Source: an uncultured Collinsella sp.
GTDB lineage: Bacteria > Actinomycetota > Coriobacteriia > Coriobacteriales > Coriobacteriaceae
Length of the DNA stretch: 5,151 bases
Reading direction: 5' to 3'
Assembly: GCA_958448375.1 (NCBI GenBank)
Contig: CAUDDU010000086.1
Location: forward strand, 1 to 5,151
The notes below the pieces were generated by a model. The model was not told where the DNA came from. It made no database searches and saw nothing but the letters and a program-made list of their open reading frames with translations. Position 1 is the stretch's first letter. Every line of letters begins with the position of its first letter. Of this stretch, positions 1 through 4,959 are shown piece after piece. The translations under genes and the position numbers were made by a program.

Positions 1-32
1 AGGTTTATTTTGGCAGGTTTTATCTGGGGAAA
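1..32 (+). repeat. 32-base direct repeat, copy 1
   Basis: This stretch is identical over 32 bases to 473-504. Its core reads TTTTGGCAGGTTTTATCTGG and it ends in GGGAAA. The bases after the two copies differ (TATCACG here, CGCTGAA at copy 2), so the right boundary is sharp. The left boundary cannot be seen because the copy starts at the window edge; an inverted arm like the one before copy 2 may lie just outside. It resembles a dispersed intergenic repeat more than an insertion sequence end, since no transposase is present. Confidence 0.85.
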
Positions 33-43
33 TATCACGAGGC

Positions 44-93
44 AGTCGCCCCTCTGGCACCCATCTACTTCGAGAGACACAAGAGGGGCGACT
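44..93. repeat. 12-bp perfect inverted repeat (hairpin)
   Basis: Arm 44-55 (AGTCGCCCCTCT) is the exact reverse complement of arm 82-93, with a 26-base loop. The decamer CATCTACTTC occurs in the loop (62-71) and again just after the hairpin (100-109). It sits immediately beyond the stop codon of the minus-strand remnant at 103-240, so it could be that gene's old terminator. However, no T-run follows the stem on the minus strand (GCCTCGTGAT), so a classical intrinsic terminator is doubtful. It may instead be part of a dispersed repeat. Confidence 0.6.
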
Positions 94-102
94 CGGCTGC
101 AT

Positions 103-240
103 CTACTTCTTCCGATAGCGGCGGTTGCGGCTCGTCGATGAACCCATTACTTCGATGAGCCCTTTATCCGCCATTTTTGGCAGATGGTAGCGGACGGGTG
201 AATTTTGGCATTCCGTCTCTCTAAACAATAGTTTTTCTCT
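103..240 (-). pseudogene. C-terminal winged-helix fragment of a lost regulator
   Basis: The minus strand is open from just after a stop at 243-241 to a TAG at 105-103, giving 45 residues. They include SPVRYHLPKMADKGLIEVMG followed by SSTSRNRRYRKK. A recognition-type helix, a KGLI turn and a basic wing ending in RYR are typical of the winged helix at the end of Fic-type or AlbA_2/ATP-binding regulators. There is no usable start codon or ribosome site. Two other minus frames are also open upstream: 305-147, encoding SLNVSLKQG and SKVREK, and 387-280, a 35-residue frame encoding VSLNVSLKRR. One extra A in the five-A run (plus-strand T-run 232-236) would join 305-147 to this fragment as VREKKLLFRETE. 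I therefore read it as the frameshifted 3' end of a decayed gene. Chance open frames remain possible. Confidence 0.4.
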
Positions 241-383
241 CTAACTTTAGAGAGATAAGCGCCTTGTTTTAGAGAGACATTAAGAGAGATGTATCGAATT
301 CGCTGCTAGATTGCCTAATGCTATCTCTCTAACCAACCTTCTCTTTAGAGAGACATTTAGAGAGACGAGCGCGACCTCTCTAA
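216..383. repeat. Array of TTAGAGAGA motifs in both orientations
   Basis: Exact copies of TTAGAGAGA or its complement TCTCTCTAA lie at 216-224, 236-244, 247-255, 269-277, 324-332, 345-353 and 357-365. One-mismatch copies lie at 281-289 and 375-383. The pair 236-255 is an inverted pair around a 2-base spacer. The blocks 268-291 and 344-367 are a direct repeat matching at 22 of 24 bases, 76 bases apart. Centre-to-centre spacings are about 20, 11, 22, 12, 43, 21, 12 and 18, close to multiples of one helical turn. It could be a multi-site operator, or the remains of a repetitive coding sequence. Confidence 0.7.
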
Positions 384-454
384 TCATGGGCTCCACTCTT
401 TAAGGTGCACACTTCCTAACCGTGCCCTAAGTTGCGGTGAAATAGCCACCGATT

Positions 455-491
455 AACCTGCCAAAAAGGGACAGGTTTATTTTGGCAGGTT
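455..491. repeat. 12-bp inverted repeat overlapping direct-repeat copy 2
   Basis: AACCTGCCAAAA (455-466) is the exact reverse complement of 480-491, with a 13-base loop. The right arm lies inside the second copy of the 32-base repeat, while the left arm lies outside it. Neither strand has a T-run after the stem, so it is not an obvious terminator. The form is that of a REP-like palindromic element or a structured RNA. Confidence 0.75.
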
Positions 492-504
492 TTATCTGGG
501 GAAA
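473..504 (+). repeat. 32-base direct repeat, copy 2
   Basis: This is a perfect match to 1-32. Together the two copies bracket the segment holding the hairpin, the TTAGAGAGA array and the regulator remnant. It lies about 155 bases before the nuclease start codon and could mark the boundary of an inserted or duplicated piece. Confidence 0.85.
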
Positions 505-591
505 CGCTGAATAGCCCCACATTCACAACCGCCGCAGCTCCATATGAGGCAAATGAATCCGTAGCATTTATCCCAAATCTTAAGTATTTGT

Positions 592-626
592 TCGACAGAA
601 CGGCCCCTGCTGGCTCCTGCTAGACT
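592..626 (+). promoter_or_regulatory. Weak promoter candidate for the nuclease gene
   Basis: TGCTAGACT (618-626) fits an extended -10 element (TG-n-TAnAnT). TCGACA (592-597) matches five of six -35 bases, but the 23-base spacing is longer than normal, so only the extended -10 is reasonably supported. TAGACT is repeated at 629-634. Transcription starting near 633 would give a leader of roughly 27 bases containing the CAGGAG ribosome site. Confidence 0.2.
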
Positions 627-659
627 GGTAGACTCCCAACCGTCCATCCAGGAGCCTCC

Positions 660-1643
660 ATGTCGCGCAAGTCCGCCTACAAGCAAGTACTTTCCATCGG
701 CACCGCCGTGGTGCTCGGGTTTGCGCTGTTTACGGGATCGCTCGACGGAGCGCCCAAGTTACTGTCGCCGCAAAGCGATGAGCAGGCGGCGGCTCTGGCC
801 GAAAAACAAAACGAGAGTCCCAGCCGCACCGACGACGAGGCAGACCTGGTCGCTCGGCTCGAATCGGGAACGGCGAGCTCCCCGGACCCTCAAAACAGCC
901 AGGACTCTGGCGATGGCTCCGATTCCGCCGCACCCGACACCGATGACGACGCTTCCGCGGACAGCGCCGCCGCCCCCATCGACGAGGTCGAAAACCCCGA
1001 TCTTGACCGCGCCCGCGGCGTATACCTCAGCAGCATTCCCGACTACGCCGGCAACCCCTACGTTGCCCTTCGCGCCGACAGCACGCACCCGCTCGGCATG
1101 CCGTCATTCACACTCGATGAATACGAACGCGCTGCAGAAGAGGGCTGCTTTACGAAATTCTCCAAGCTCGACAGTATGGGCCGCACTCGCAAAGCGCTCG
1201 CCTGCGTGGGCCCCGAATCACTCGGTCAAGGCGAGCGCGGCGATATCTCGCGTATCCATCCTGCCGGTTGGCACCAGCAGCGCTACGACTTTATTCCGGG
1301 CCAGAGCCTCTATAACCGCTGCCACCTTATCGCCTGGTCGCTCTGCGGCGAAAACGCCAACCGCAAAAATCTCCTCACCGGCACGCGCTATCTCAACGAA
1401 ACGGGCATGCTGCCGTTTGAGGAGCAGATTCTCGGCTACATCCGCGACACGGGCAACCATGTGCTCTACCGCGTCACGCCCATGTACAACGAAGAGGAAC
1501 TTGTCTGTCGTGGCGTGCGCCTTGAGGCGCAATCGGTCGAGGACCACGGCAAGACCCTGTGCTTCCACGTATATTGCTACAACCTGCAGCCGCACGTGCA
1601 GATCGACTACGCTACCGGCCGCAACCAGGCCTCGGGAGACTAG
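660..1643 (+). CDS. Secreted DNA/RNA non-specific endonuclease
   Basis: This 327-residue protein should be a metal-dependent nuclease of the DNA/RNA non-specific endonuclease (beta-beta-alpha metal, EndA-like) family, cleaving nucleic acid outside the membrane. Residues 1-30 have a basic start and a hydrophobic stretch (about 11-25), a signal peptide or membrane anchor without a lipobox cysteine. Residues 36-118 are an Asp/Ser/Ala/Pro-rich, probably disordered linker. The nuclease domain covers about 120-320. By comparison with pneumococcal EndA recalled from memory, His222 in NRCH is the catalytic base, Asn237 and Asn246 match the two active-site asparagines, and Glu254 matches the downstream glutamate. 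QPHVQIDYATG at 310-320 is the typical family ending. The canonical DRGH is NRCH here. CAGGAG at 649-654, 5 bases before the ATG, supports this start. The gene stands alone and converges with the EF-G-like gene. Its role in nutrition, DNA uptake or competition cannot be told from the sequence. Confidence 0.9.
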   Translation: MSRKSAYKQVLSIGTAVVLGFALFTGSLDGAPKLLSPQSDEQAAALAEKQNESPSRTDDEADLVARLESGTASSPDPQNSQDSGDGSDSAAPDTDDDASADSAAAPIDEVENPDLDRARGVYLSSIPDYAGNPYVALRADSTHPLGMPSFTLDEYERAAEEGCFTKFSKLDSMGRTRKALACVGPESLGQGERGDISRIHPAGWHQQRYDFIPGQSLYNRCHLIAWSLCGENANRKNLLTGTRYLNETGMLPFEEQILGYIRDTGNHVLYRVTPMYNEEELVCRGVRLEAQSVEDHGKTLCFHVYCYNLQPHVQIDYATGRNQASGD

Positions 1644-1703
1644 GACCGACCAAGCAGCCCAAAACCTAAAATGATCCGTTTTCCTCCGTCCCCAAGGGAT
1701 CAA

Positions 1704-1737
1704 AAAGGGCCGCCCCGGTTACCCAGGGCGGCCCTTT
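1704..1737. terminator. Bidirectional intrinsic terminator between convergent genes
   Basis: AAAGGGCCGCCC (1704-1715) pairs perfectly with 1726-1737 around a 10-base loop, giving a 12-bp, G+C-rich stem. On the minus strand the stem runs into TTTTT (1706-1702), a good terminator for the EF-G-like gene, whose stop is 33 bases upstream. On the plus strand it ends in TTT before CGTC, which is weaker but would serve the nuclease gene ending at 1643. Confidence 0.85.
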
Positions 1738-1770
1738 CGTCAGCACCTACATTGCAGGCAAAACCACACG

Positions 1771-3846
1771 TTACTTGGCGCGGCCCTCCTCATAGCGCTC
1801 GGCCAGCTTGGCCTGAACGTCATAAGGCACCTGCTCATAGCCTGCGGGCTTCATGGTGAAGTCACCCGTGCCGCGCGTGATAGAGCGCAGGCGCGTCGAG
1901 TAATCCGTCAGCTCGGCGAGAGGTGCCTGGGCGATGACCACGGTGTCGCCGCGCTCATCGGTCTCCATGCCCGTCACGCGACCGCGCGATGCCGAGATGT
2001 CACCCATCACGGCGCCGGCGTAGCTCTCGGGAATAGTCACCGTGATTTCCTCGATGGGCTCCAGCACCACCGGGTCGGCATCGGCGCATGCCTTGCGCAG
2101 GCCGATGCGAGCCGCCGCGCGGAACGCCATCTCGTTGGAGTCGACGCTGTGATACGAGCCGTCGTACACAGCCACGCGAATGCCCGTGAGCGGGTAGCCG
2201 GCAATGATGCCGTCCTTCATGGTCTCCTGGACACCCTTGTCCACGGCGGGGATCAGCGAGCGCGGAATGCGGCCACCCACGACCTCATCCACAAACTCGT
2301 AGCCGTCGCTCGTGCCGTCGGGCCCAATAAGCGGCTCCACGCGCAGCCAGCAGTCGCCGTACTGACCGGCGCCACCGGTCTGCTTCTTGTGGCGACCCTG
2401 GGCGCTCGCCGTGCGGCGGATGGTCTCGCGATACGGAATGCGGATCGGCACGCTCTTGGCCACGACCTTGGTGCGATCCTCCAAACGGTTGAGCAGCACC
2501 GAAACCTGCGCCTCACCAACGGCGGAGATGATAGTCTGGCCCGTCTCCTCGTCACGATCGATGCTCATGGTCGGATCAGCCTTGCACGCCTTCTCGATAA
2601 ACGTATAGAGCTTCTCTTCGTCGCCACGGTTCTCGGCCTCGATGGCAATGCGGTACTGCGAGTTGGGGAACTTAAACGCCGCAGCCTCGACCTTACCGGT
2701 AATGGAGAGCGTATCGCCCGTCTCGGCCGCCAGCTTGGGCGCCACGATGATGTCGCCGGCATAGGCGTGACCGACCTCGGTCATGTCGCGGCCGCACATC
2801 ACATACAGGTGGGCCAGACGATCGCTCTTGCGGGTACGCGCGTTGATCAGCTCAAGGCCCGGCTCAAGCGTGCCCGTCAGCACCTTGATAAAGCTGATGC
2901 GACCCTGCTGAGGATCGGCCAGGGTCTTAAACACAAAGGCCACCGGGCGGTCATCGTCACTCGAGATCTTAAGCGAATCGCCGTCAATGAGCGGCATCTC
3001 GCCATAGTCGGTCGGCGCCGGGAAGTACGTGGCGATGTCGTCCATCAGCGAGTTGACGCCCTGCTCCTTGATGCAATCGCCCGCAAAGACCGGCACAAAG
3101 ATGCGCTCGGCGATCGCCTTCGACAGCAGGCCTTCGAGCTCCTCCTGCGTCAGCGTCTCCTCGCCTTCCAAGTACTTCATCATCAGCTCATCGTCGGCCT
3201 CGGCCACCAACTCGCACAGATGGTCATGGGCCTCCTCGGCCTGGGCACGATACTCCTCGGGAATCTCCGACTCAACGGCTTCGGTGCCGTTGCAATGGCG
3301 TGCCTTCATGCGCACCAGGTCGATGATGCCGTCAAAGTCCTCGCCCTCGCCCCAGGGAAGGGTCACGGCGCCCAGGCGCGTGCCAAAGCGCTCCTGCAGC
3401 AGGTCCATCGTGGTCGCAAAGCTGGCCTCGGAGCGCGACAGGCGGTTTACGAACACCGCACGCGCCAGGCGCAGGTCCTCGGCGGCATACCAGAGCTTAA
3501 CCGTCGTAGGCTGCGGGCCGGCCTCGGCGTCGACCACAAACAGAGCCGTCTCGCAGACGCTCATCGCGGCAAAGGCGTCGCCGATAAAATCGGGGTAGCA
3601 CGGGGCATCGAGCACATTGATGCGCGCGCCCTTCCAGTCGATTGGCGCAATGGTCGTCGAGATGGAGAATGAACGCTTGACCTCTTCAGGGTCATAGTCG
3701 AGCGTAGGCTTGGTGCCGTCGTGGCCGCCCAGGCGGGCGGTCTTGCCGGAAAGGTGGAGCATGGCTTCGGCGAGTGAAGTCTTGCCCACCCCGCCTTGGC
3801 CTACGAGCACCACGTTCCTTACGTTACCGGTCTTGGGAGCACCCAT
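1771..3846 (-). CDS. Elongation factor G-like translational GTPase (EF-G2 type)
   Basis: This 691-residue protein has the full EF-G domain order: a GTPase domain (about 8-280), beta-barrel domain II (about 300-390), domain III (395-470), domain IV with HKKQTGGAGQYG (486-497) and domain V (595-680). The length is normal for EF-G. The P-loop GQGGVGKT (16-23) is intact, but later GTPase motifs differ from EF-G. Switch I is RSFSIS instead of RGITIT, G3 is DAPCYPDF (80-87) instead of DTPGHVDF, and G4 is NRLS (134-137) instead of NKMD. It is thus probably a paralogue (often labelled fusA2 or EF-G2), not the housekeeping translocase, which normally lies with rpsL, rpsG and tuf. It may act on ribosomes under special conditions; drug protection or loss of GTPase activity are possible but unproven. 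The ATG at 3846 is chosen because AAGGAGGT lies 4 bases upstream and the P-loop then sits at the usual depth. It appears monocistronic. Confidence 0.92.
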   Translation of the reverse strand: MGAPKTGNVRNVVLVGQGGVGKTSLAEAMLHLSGKTARLGGHDGTKPTLDYDPEEVKRSFSISTTIAPIDWKGARINVLDAPCYPDFIGDAFAAMSVCETALFVVDAEAGPQPTTVKLWYAAEDLRLARAVFVNRLSRSEASFATTMDLLQERFGTRLGAVTLPWGEGEDFDGIIDLVRMKARHCNGTEAVESEIPEEYRAQAEEAHDHLCELVAEADDELMMKYLEGEETLTQEELEGLLSKAIAERIFVPVFAGDCIKEQGVNSLMDDIATYFPAPTDYGEMPLIDGDSLKISSDDDRPVAFVFKTLADPQQGRISFIKVLTGTLEPGLELINARTRKSDRLAHLYVMCGRDMTEVGHAYAGDIIVAPKLAAETGDTLSITGKVEAAAFKFPNSQYRIAIEAENRGDEEKLYTFIEKACKADPTMSIDRDEETGQTIISAVGEAQVSVLLNRLEDRTKVVAKSVPIRIPYRETIRRTASAQGRHKKQTGGAGQYGDCWLRVEPLIGPDGTSDGYEFVDEVVGGRIPRSLIPAVDKGVQETMKDGIIAGYPLTGIRVAVYDGSYHSVDSNEMAFRAAARIGLRKACADADPVVLEPIEEITVTIPESYAGAVMGDISASRGRVTGMETDERGDTVVIAQAPLAELTDYSTRLRSITRGTGDFTMKPAGYEQVPYDVQAKLAERYEEGRAK

Positions 3847-3850
3847 GATG

Positions 3851-3858
3851 ACCTCCTT
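3851..3858 (-). promoter_or_regulatory. Strong ribosome binding site of the EF-G-like gene
   Basis: The minus strand reads AAGGAGGT, then four bases (CATC), then ATG at 3846-3844. This is a full match to the anti-Shine-Dalgarno sequence and decides the start. The same frame stays open to 3957, but the upstream start there is a TTG without a comparable site. Confidence 0.85.
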
Positions 3859-3867
3859 GCAGGGCCG

Positions 3868-3880
3868 CGCGCATTGCGCG
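3868..3880 (-). promoter_or_regulatory. Small G+C hairpin just upstream of the EF-G-like ribosome site
   Basis: The minus strand reads CGCGCAATGCGCG, a perfect palindrome around one base, able to fold as a 5-bp stem with an AAT loop. GGC/GCC flanks could add three more pairs beyond a 2x2 internal loop. It ends nine bases before the Shine-Dalgarno sequence, so it could influence ribosome access or be an operator. Chance in G+C-rich DNA is a real alternative. Confidence 0.3.
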
Positions 3881-4020
3881 ACGCCAACGGGGAGAGTTCG
3901 CGGTCGGTGCCATCCCGGGAGCAGCATGGTCGGCAGCCGAGCCGACTCACCCTCCAAATGTCCTATGCCACCACCCTACCCTCACGGGCGACCGTCCATG
4001 CACACCTTTCGGCACACGTA

Positions 4021-4049
4021 TGAATACAGGCGGCGAGAGGAAGAGACAA
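4021..4049 (-). promoter_or_regulatory. Possible sigma70-type promoter for the EF-G-like gene
   Basis: On the minus strand TTGTCT (4049-4044) and TATTCA (4026-4021) are separated by exactly 17 bases. The matches to consensus are 4/6 and 3/6, so support is weak apart from the ideal spacing. It would give a leader of roughly 165 bases. The palindrome ACAAGCTTGT overlaps the -35 box. Confidence 0.25.
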
Positions 4050-4089
4050 GCTTGTGAGGCGATTATTGAACCCCGTCGATGCAAACAAA

Positions 4090-4123
4090 AAGCCGCCACA
4101 GACCGTAAGACCTGCGGCGGCTT
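4090..4123 (-). terminator. Intrinsic terminator of the amino acid ABC transporter operon
   Basis: AAGCCGCC (4090-4097) pairs with GGCGGCTT (4116-4123). After one A-C mismatch, three further pairs (4099-4101 with 4112-4114) extend the stem to a 10-base loop. On the minus strand the stem is followed by TTTTTGTTTG, a good T-tract. It lies 33 bases past the ATPase stop codon and would separate this operon from the EF-G-like gene. Confidence 0.85.
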
Positions 4124-4156
4124 CGCCTCAATTAATAGTTGAGTAAATACCTGAGC

Positions 4157-4921
4157 CTATCCCTCGATACGGCTCAAGAACTCACGGGTGCGCTGCTCGC
4201 GTGGATGGTCGATGACCTGCTCGGCAGGACCCTCCTCGACAATACGACCGCCGTCCATAAAGACCACGCGGTCGGCAACATCGCGCGCAAACTGCATCGC
4301 GTGGGTCACGATTACCATCGTCATATTCTGCGCAGCCAGATCCTTGATGACGCGCAGCACCTCGGCCGTCAGCTCTGGATCGAGCGCCGAGGTCGGCTCA
4401 TCAAAGAACAAGATTTCCGGGTCGAGCGCCAAGGCACGGGCAATACTCACGCGCTGCTGCTGGCCGCCCGAAAGCTCACAGGGCACCTTGTTCTCGTTGC
4501 CCGTCAGCCCCATCTGTGCAATAAGCTCGTGTGCGCGGGCCTCCGCCTGCTCGCGCGGGCGCTTAAGCACGCGGATCGGTGCATCGGTGATGTTTTTCAT
4601 CACGGTATAGTGCGGGAACAGATTGTAGTTCTGAAACACCAGACCAAACCGCGAGCGCGCCTGTTTAGGCACATCGCCCTTTGCGTACACCGCGCCCGAA
4701 CCCGCATCCGTCGCGACGGCAAGGTCGCCAAACGAGAGCGAGCCACCGTCGAGCGTCTCGAGCAGCGTGGCGCAGCGCAGCAGCGTGGACTTACCGCCGC
4801 CCGAAGGCCCGATAATCGCCACGACCTCGCCACGCTTGACCTCGAGCGAGATATCCTTGAGTACCTCATTGCCGCCAAACGCCTTACGCGCGTTCGATAT
4901 ATTCATTACCGTTCCGGACAC
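4157..4921 (-). CDS. Polar amino acid ABC transporter ATP-binding protein
   Basis: This 254-residue protein is the ATPase that powers an amino acid importer of the GlnQ/HisP type, acting on the inner face of the membrane with the permease encoded just upstream. All ABC motifs are intact: Walker A GPSGGGKST (38-46), Q-loop Gln97 in VFQNYNLFPH, signature LSGGQQQR (150-157), Walker B ILFFDEP with Glu175, D-loop SALD (178-181) and H-loop His207. VFQNYNLFPH and the FDEPTSALDPEL run are typical of the polar amino acid subfamily, and the length is usual. Residues 70-86 form a small Gly/Ala-rich insertion before the Q-loop region. The GTG start at 4921 is chosen because GGAGG lies 5 bases upstream. 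An ATG at 4906 (MNISNARKAFGG) would match the usual family start but has a weaker ribosome site. The gap to the permease stop is 38 bases. The substrate cannot be told from the ATPase alone. Confidence 0.93.
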   Translation of the reverse strand: MSGTVMNISNARKAFGGNEVLKDISLEVKRGEVVAIIGPSGGGKSTLLRCATLLETLDGGSLSFGDLAVATDAGSGAVYAKGDVPKQARSRFGLVFQNYNLFPHYTVMKNITDAPIRVLKRPREQAEARAHELIAQMGLTGNENKVPCELSGGQQQRVSIARALALDPEILFFDEPTSALDPELTAEVLRVIKDLAAQNMTMVIVTHAMQFARDVADRVVFMDGGRIVEEGPAEQVIDHPREQRTREFLSRIEG

Positions 4922-4926
4922 GGGAA

Positions 4927-4931
4927 CCTCC
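4927..4931 (-). promoter_or_regulatory. Ribosome binding site that sets the GTG start of the ATPase
   Basis: The minus strand reads GGAGG, then TTCCC, then GTG at 4921-4919, a 5-base spacing. Possible earlier starts at 4948 (GTG) and 4933 (ATG) lack any Shine-Dalgarno match, so this site argues for 4921. Confidence 0.65.
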
Positions 4932-4959
4932 ATGTGTTTGAAAAGCACGACGGAACAGG

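Larger units (their letters stand above)
1..659. other. A+T-rich, repeat-filled region without an intact gene
   Basis: No convincing complete coding sequence lies here on either strand. The stretch is visibly poorer in G+C than the genes that follow. It holds a 32-base direct repeat (1-32 and 473-504), two inverted repeats (44-93 and 455-491), a cluster of TTAGAGAGA motifs (216-383) and a minus-strand C-terminal gene remnant (103-240). From 505 to about 585 I see nothing definable; after that come a weak promoter candidate and the ribosome site of the nuclease gene. The composition and repeats suggest a decayed or transferred intergenic island, which is inference. Confidence 0.7.
3847..4156. 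other. Intergenic region: EF-G-like leader and operon terminator
   Basis: These roughly 310 bases hold no gene I can support. From right to left along the minus strand they contain the terminator of the ABC operon (4090-4123), a possible promoter (4021-4049), a leader of up to about 165 bases, a small hairpin (3868-3880) and the ribosome site of the EF-G-like gene. The ten-base palindrome ACAAGCTTGT (4046-4055) overlaps the possible -35 box and could be an operator, though a palindrome this short may be chance. Confidence 0.6.

Noticed and set aside
216..383. TTAGAGAGA cluster as a CRISPR array
   Set aside because: The unit is only 9 bases, occurs in both orientations, and the spacers are 2 to about 34 bases long; there are no cas genes.
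280..387. 35-codon minus-strand small gene
   Set aside because: It starts with ATG, but the only upstream purine stretch (GGAG) is 3 bases away, and its content overlaps the repeat array; it fits better as part of the decayed regulator.
1..504. Insertion sequence bounded by the 32-base repeats
   Set aside because: The repeats are direct and too long for a target duplication, no terminal inverted repeats match across the element, and there is no transposase frame.
492..686. 64-codon minus-strand frame upstream of the nuclease
   Set aside because: It overlaps the nuclease start and leader and has no family resemblance or convincing ribosome site.
721..1674. 317-codon plus-strand frame overlapping the nuclease
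   Set aside because: It is an out-of-frame shadow rich in Arg, Ala, Thr and Pro, while the overlapping frame carries a signal peptide, active-site motifs and a good ribosome site.
1218..1703. 161-codon minus-strand frame over the nuclease 3' end
   Set aside because: It is antisense to the conserved nuclease domain, with no recognisable motif, and its start lies next to the terminator.
2149..3672. 507-codon open frame on the plus strand
   Set aside because: It lies entirely antisense to the EF-G-like gene, has no family resemblance and no ribosome site, and is the usual shadow of high-G+C coding sequence.
3847..3957. 37-residue N-terminal extension of the EF-G-like protein
   Set aside because: The upstream TTG has no good ribosome site, and the ATG at 3846 has a near-perfect one and gives the normal EF-G N-terminus.
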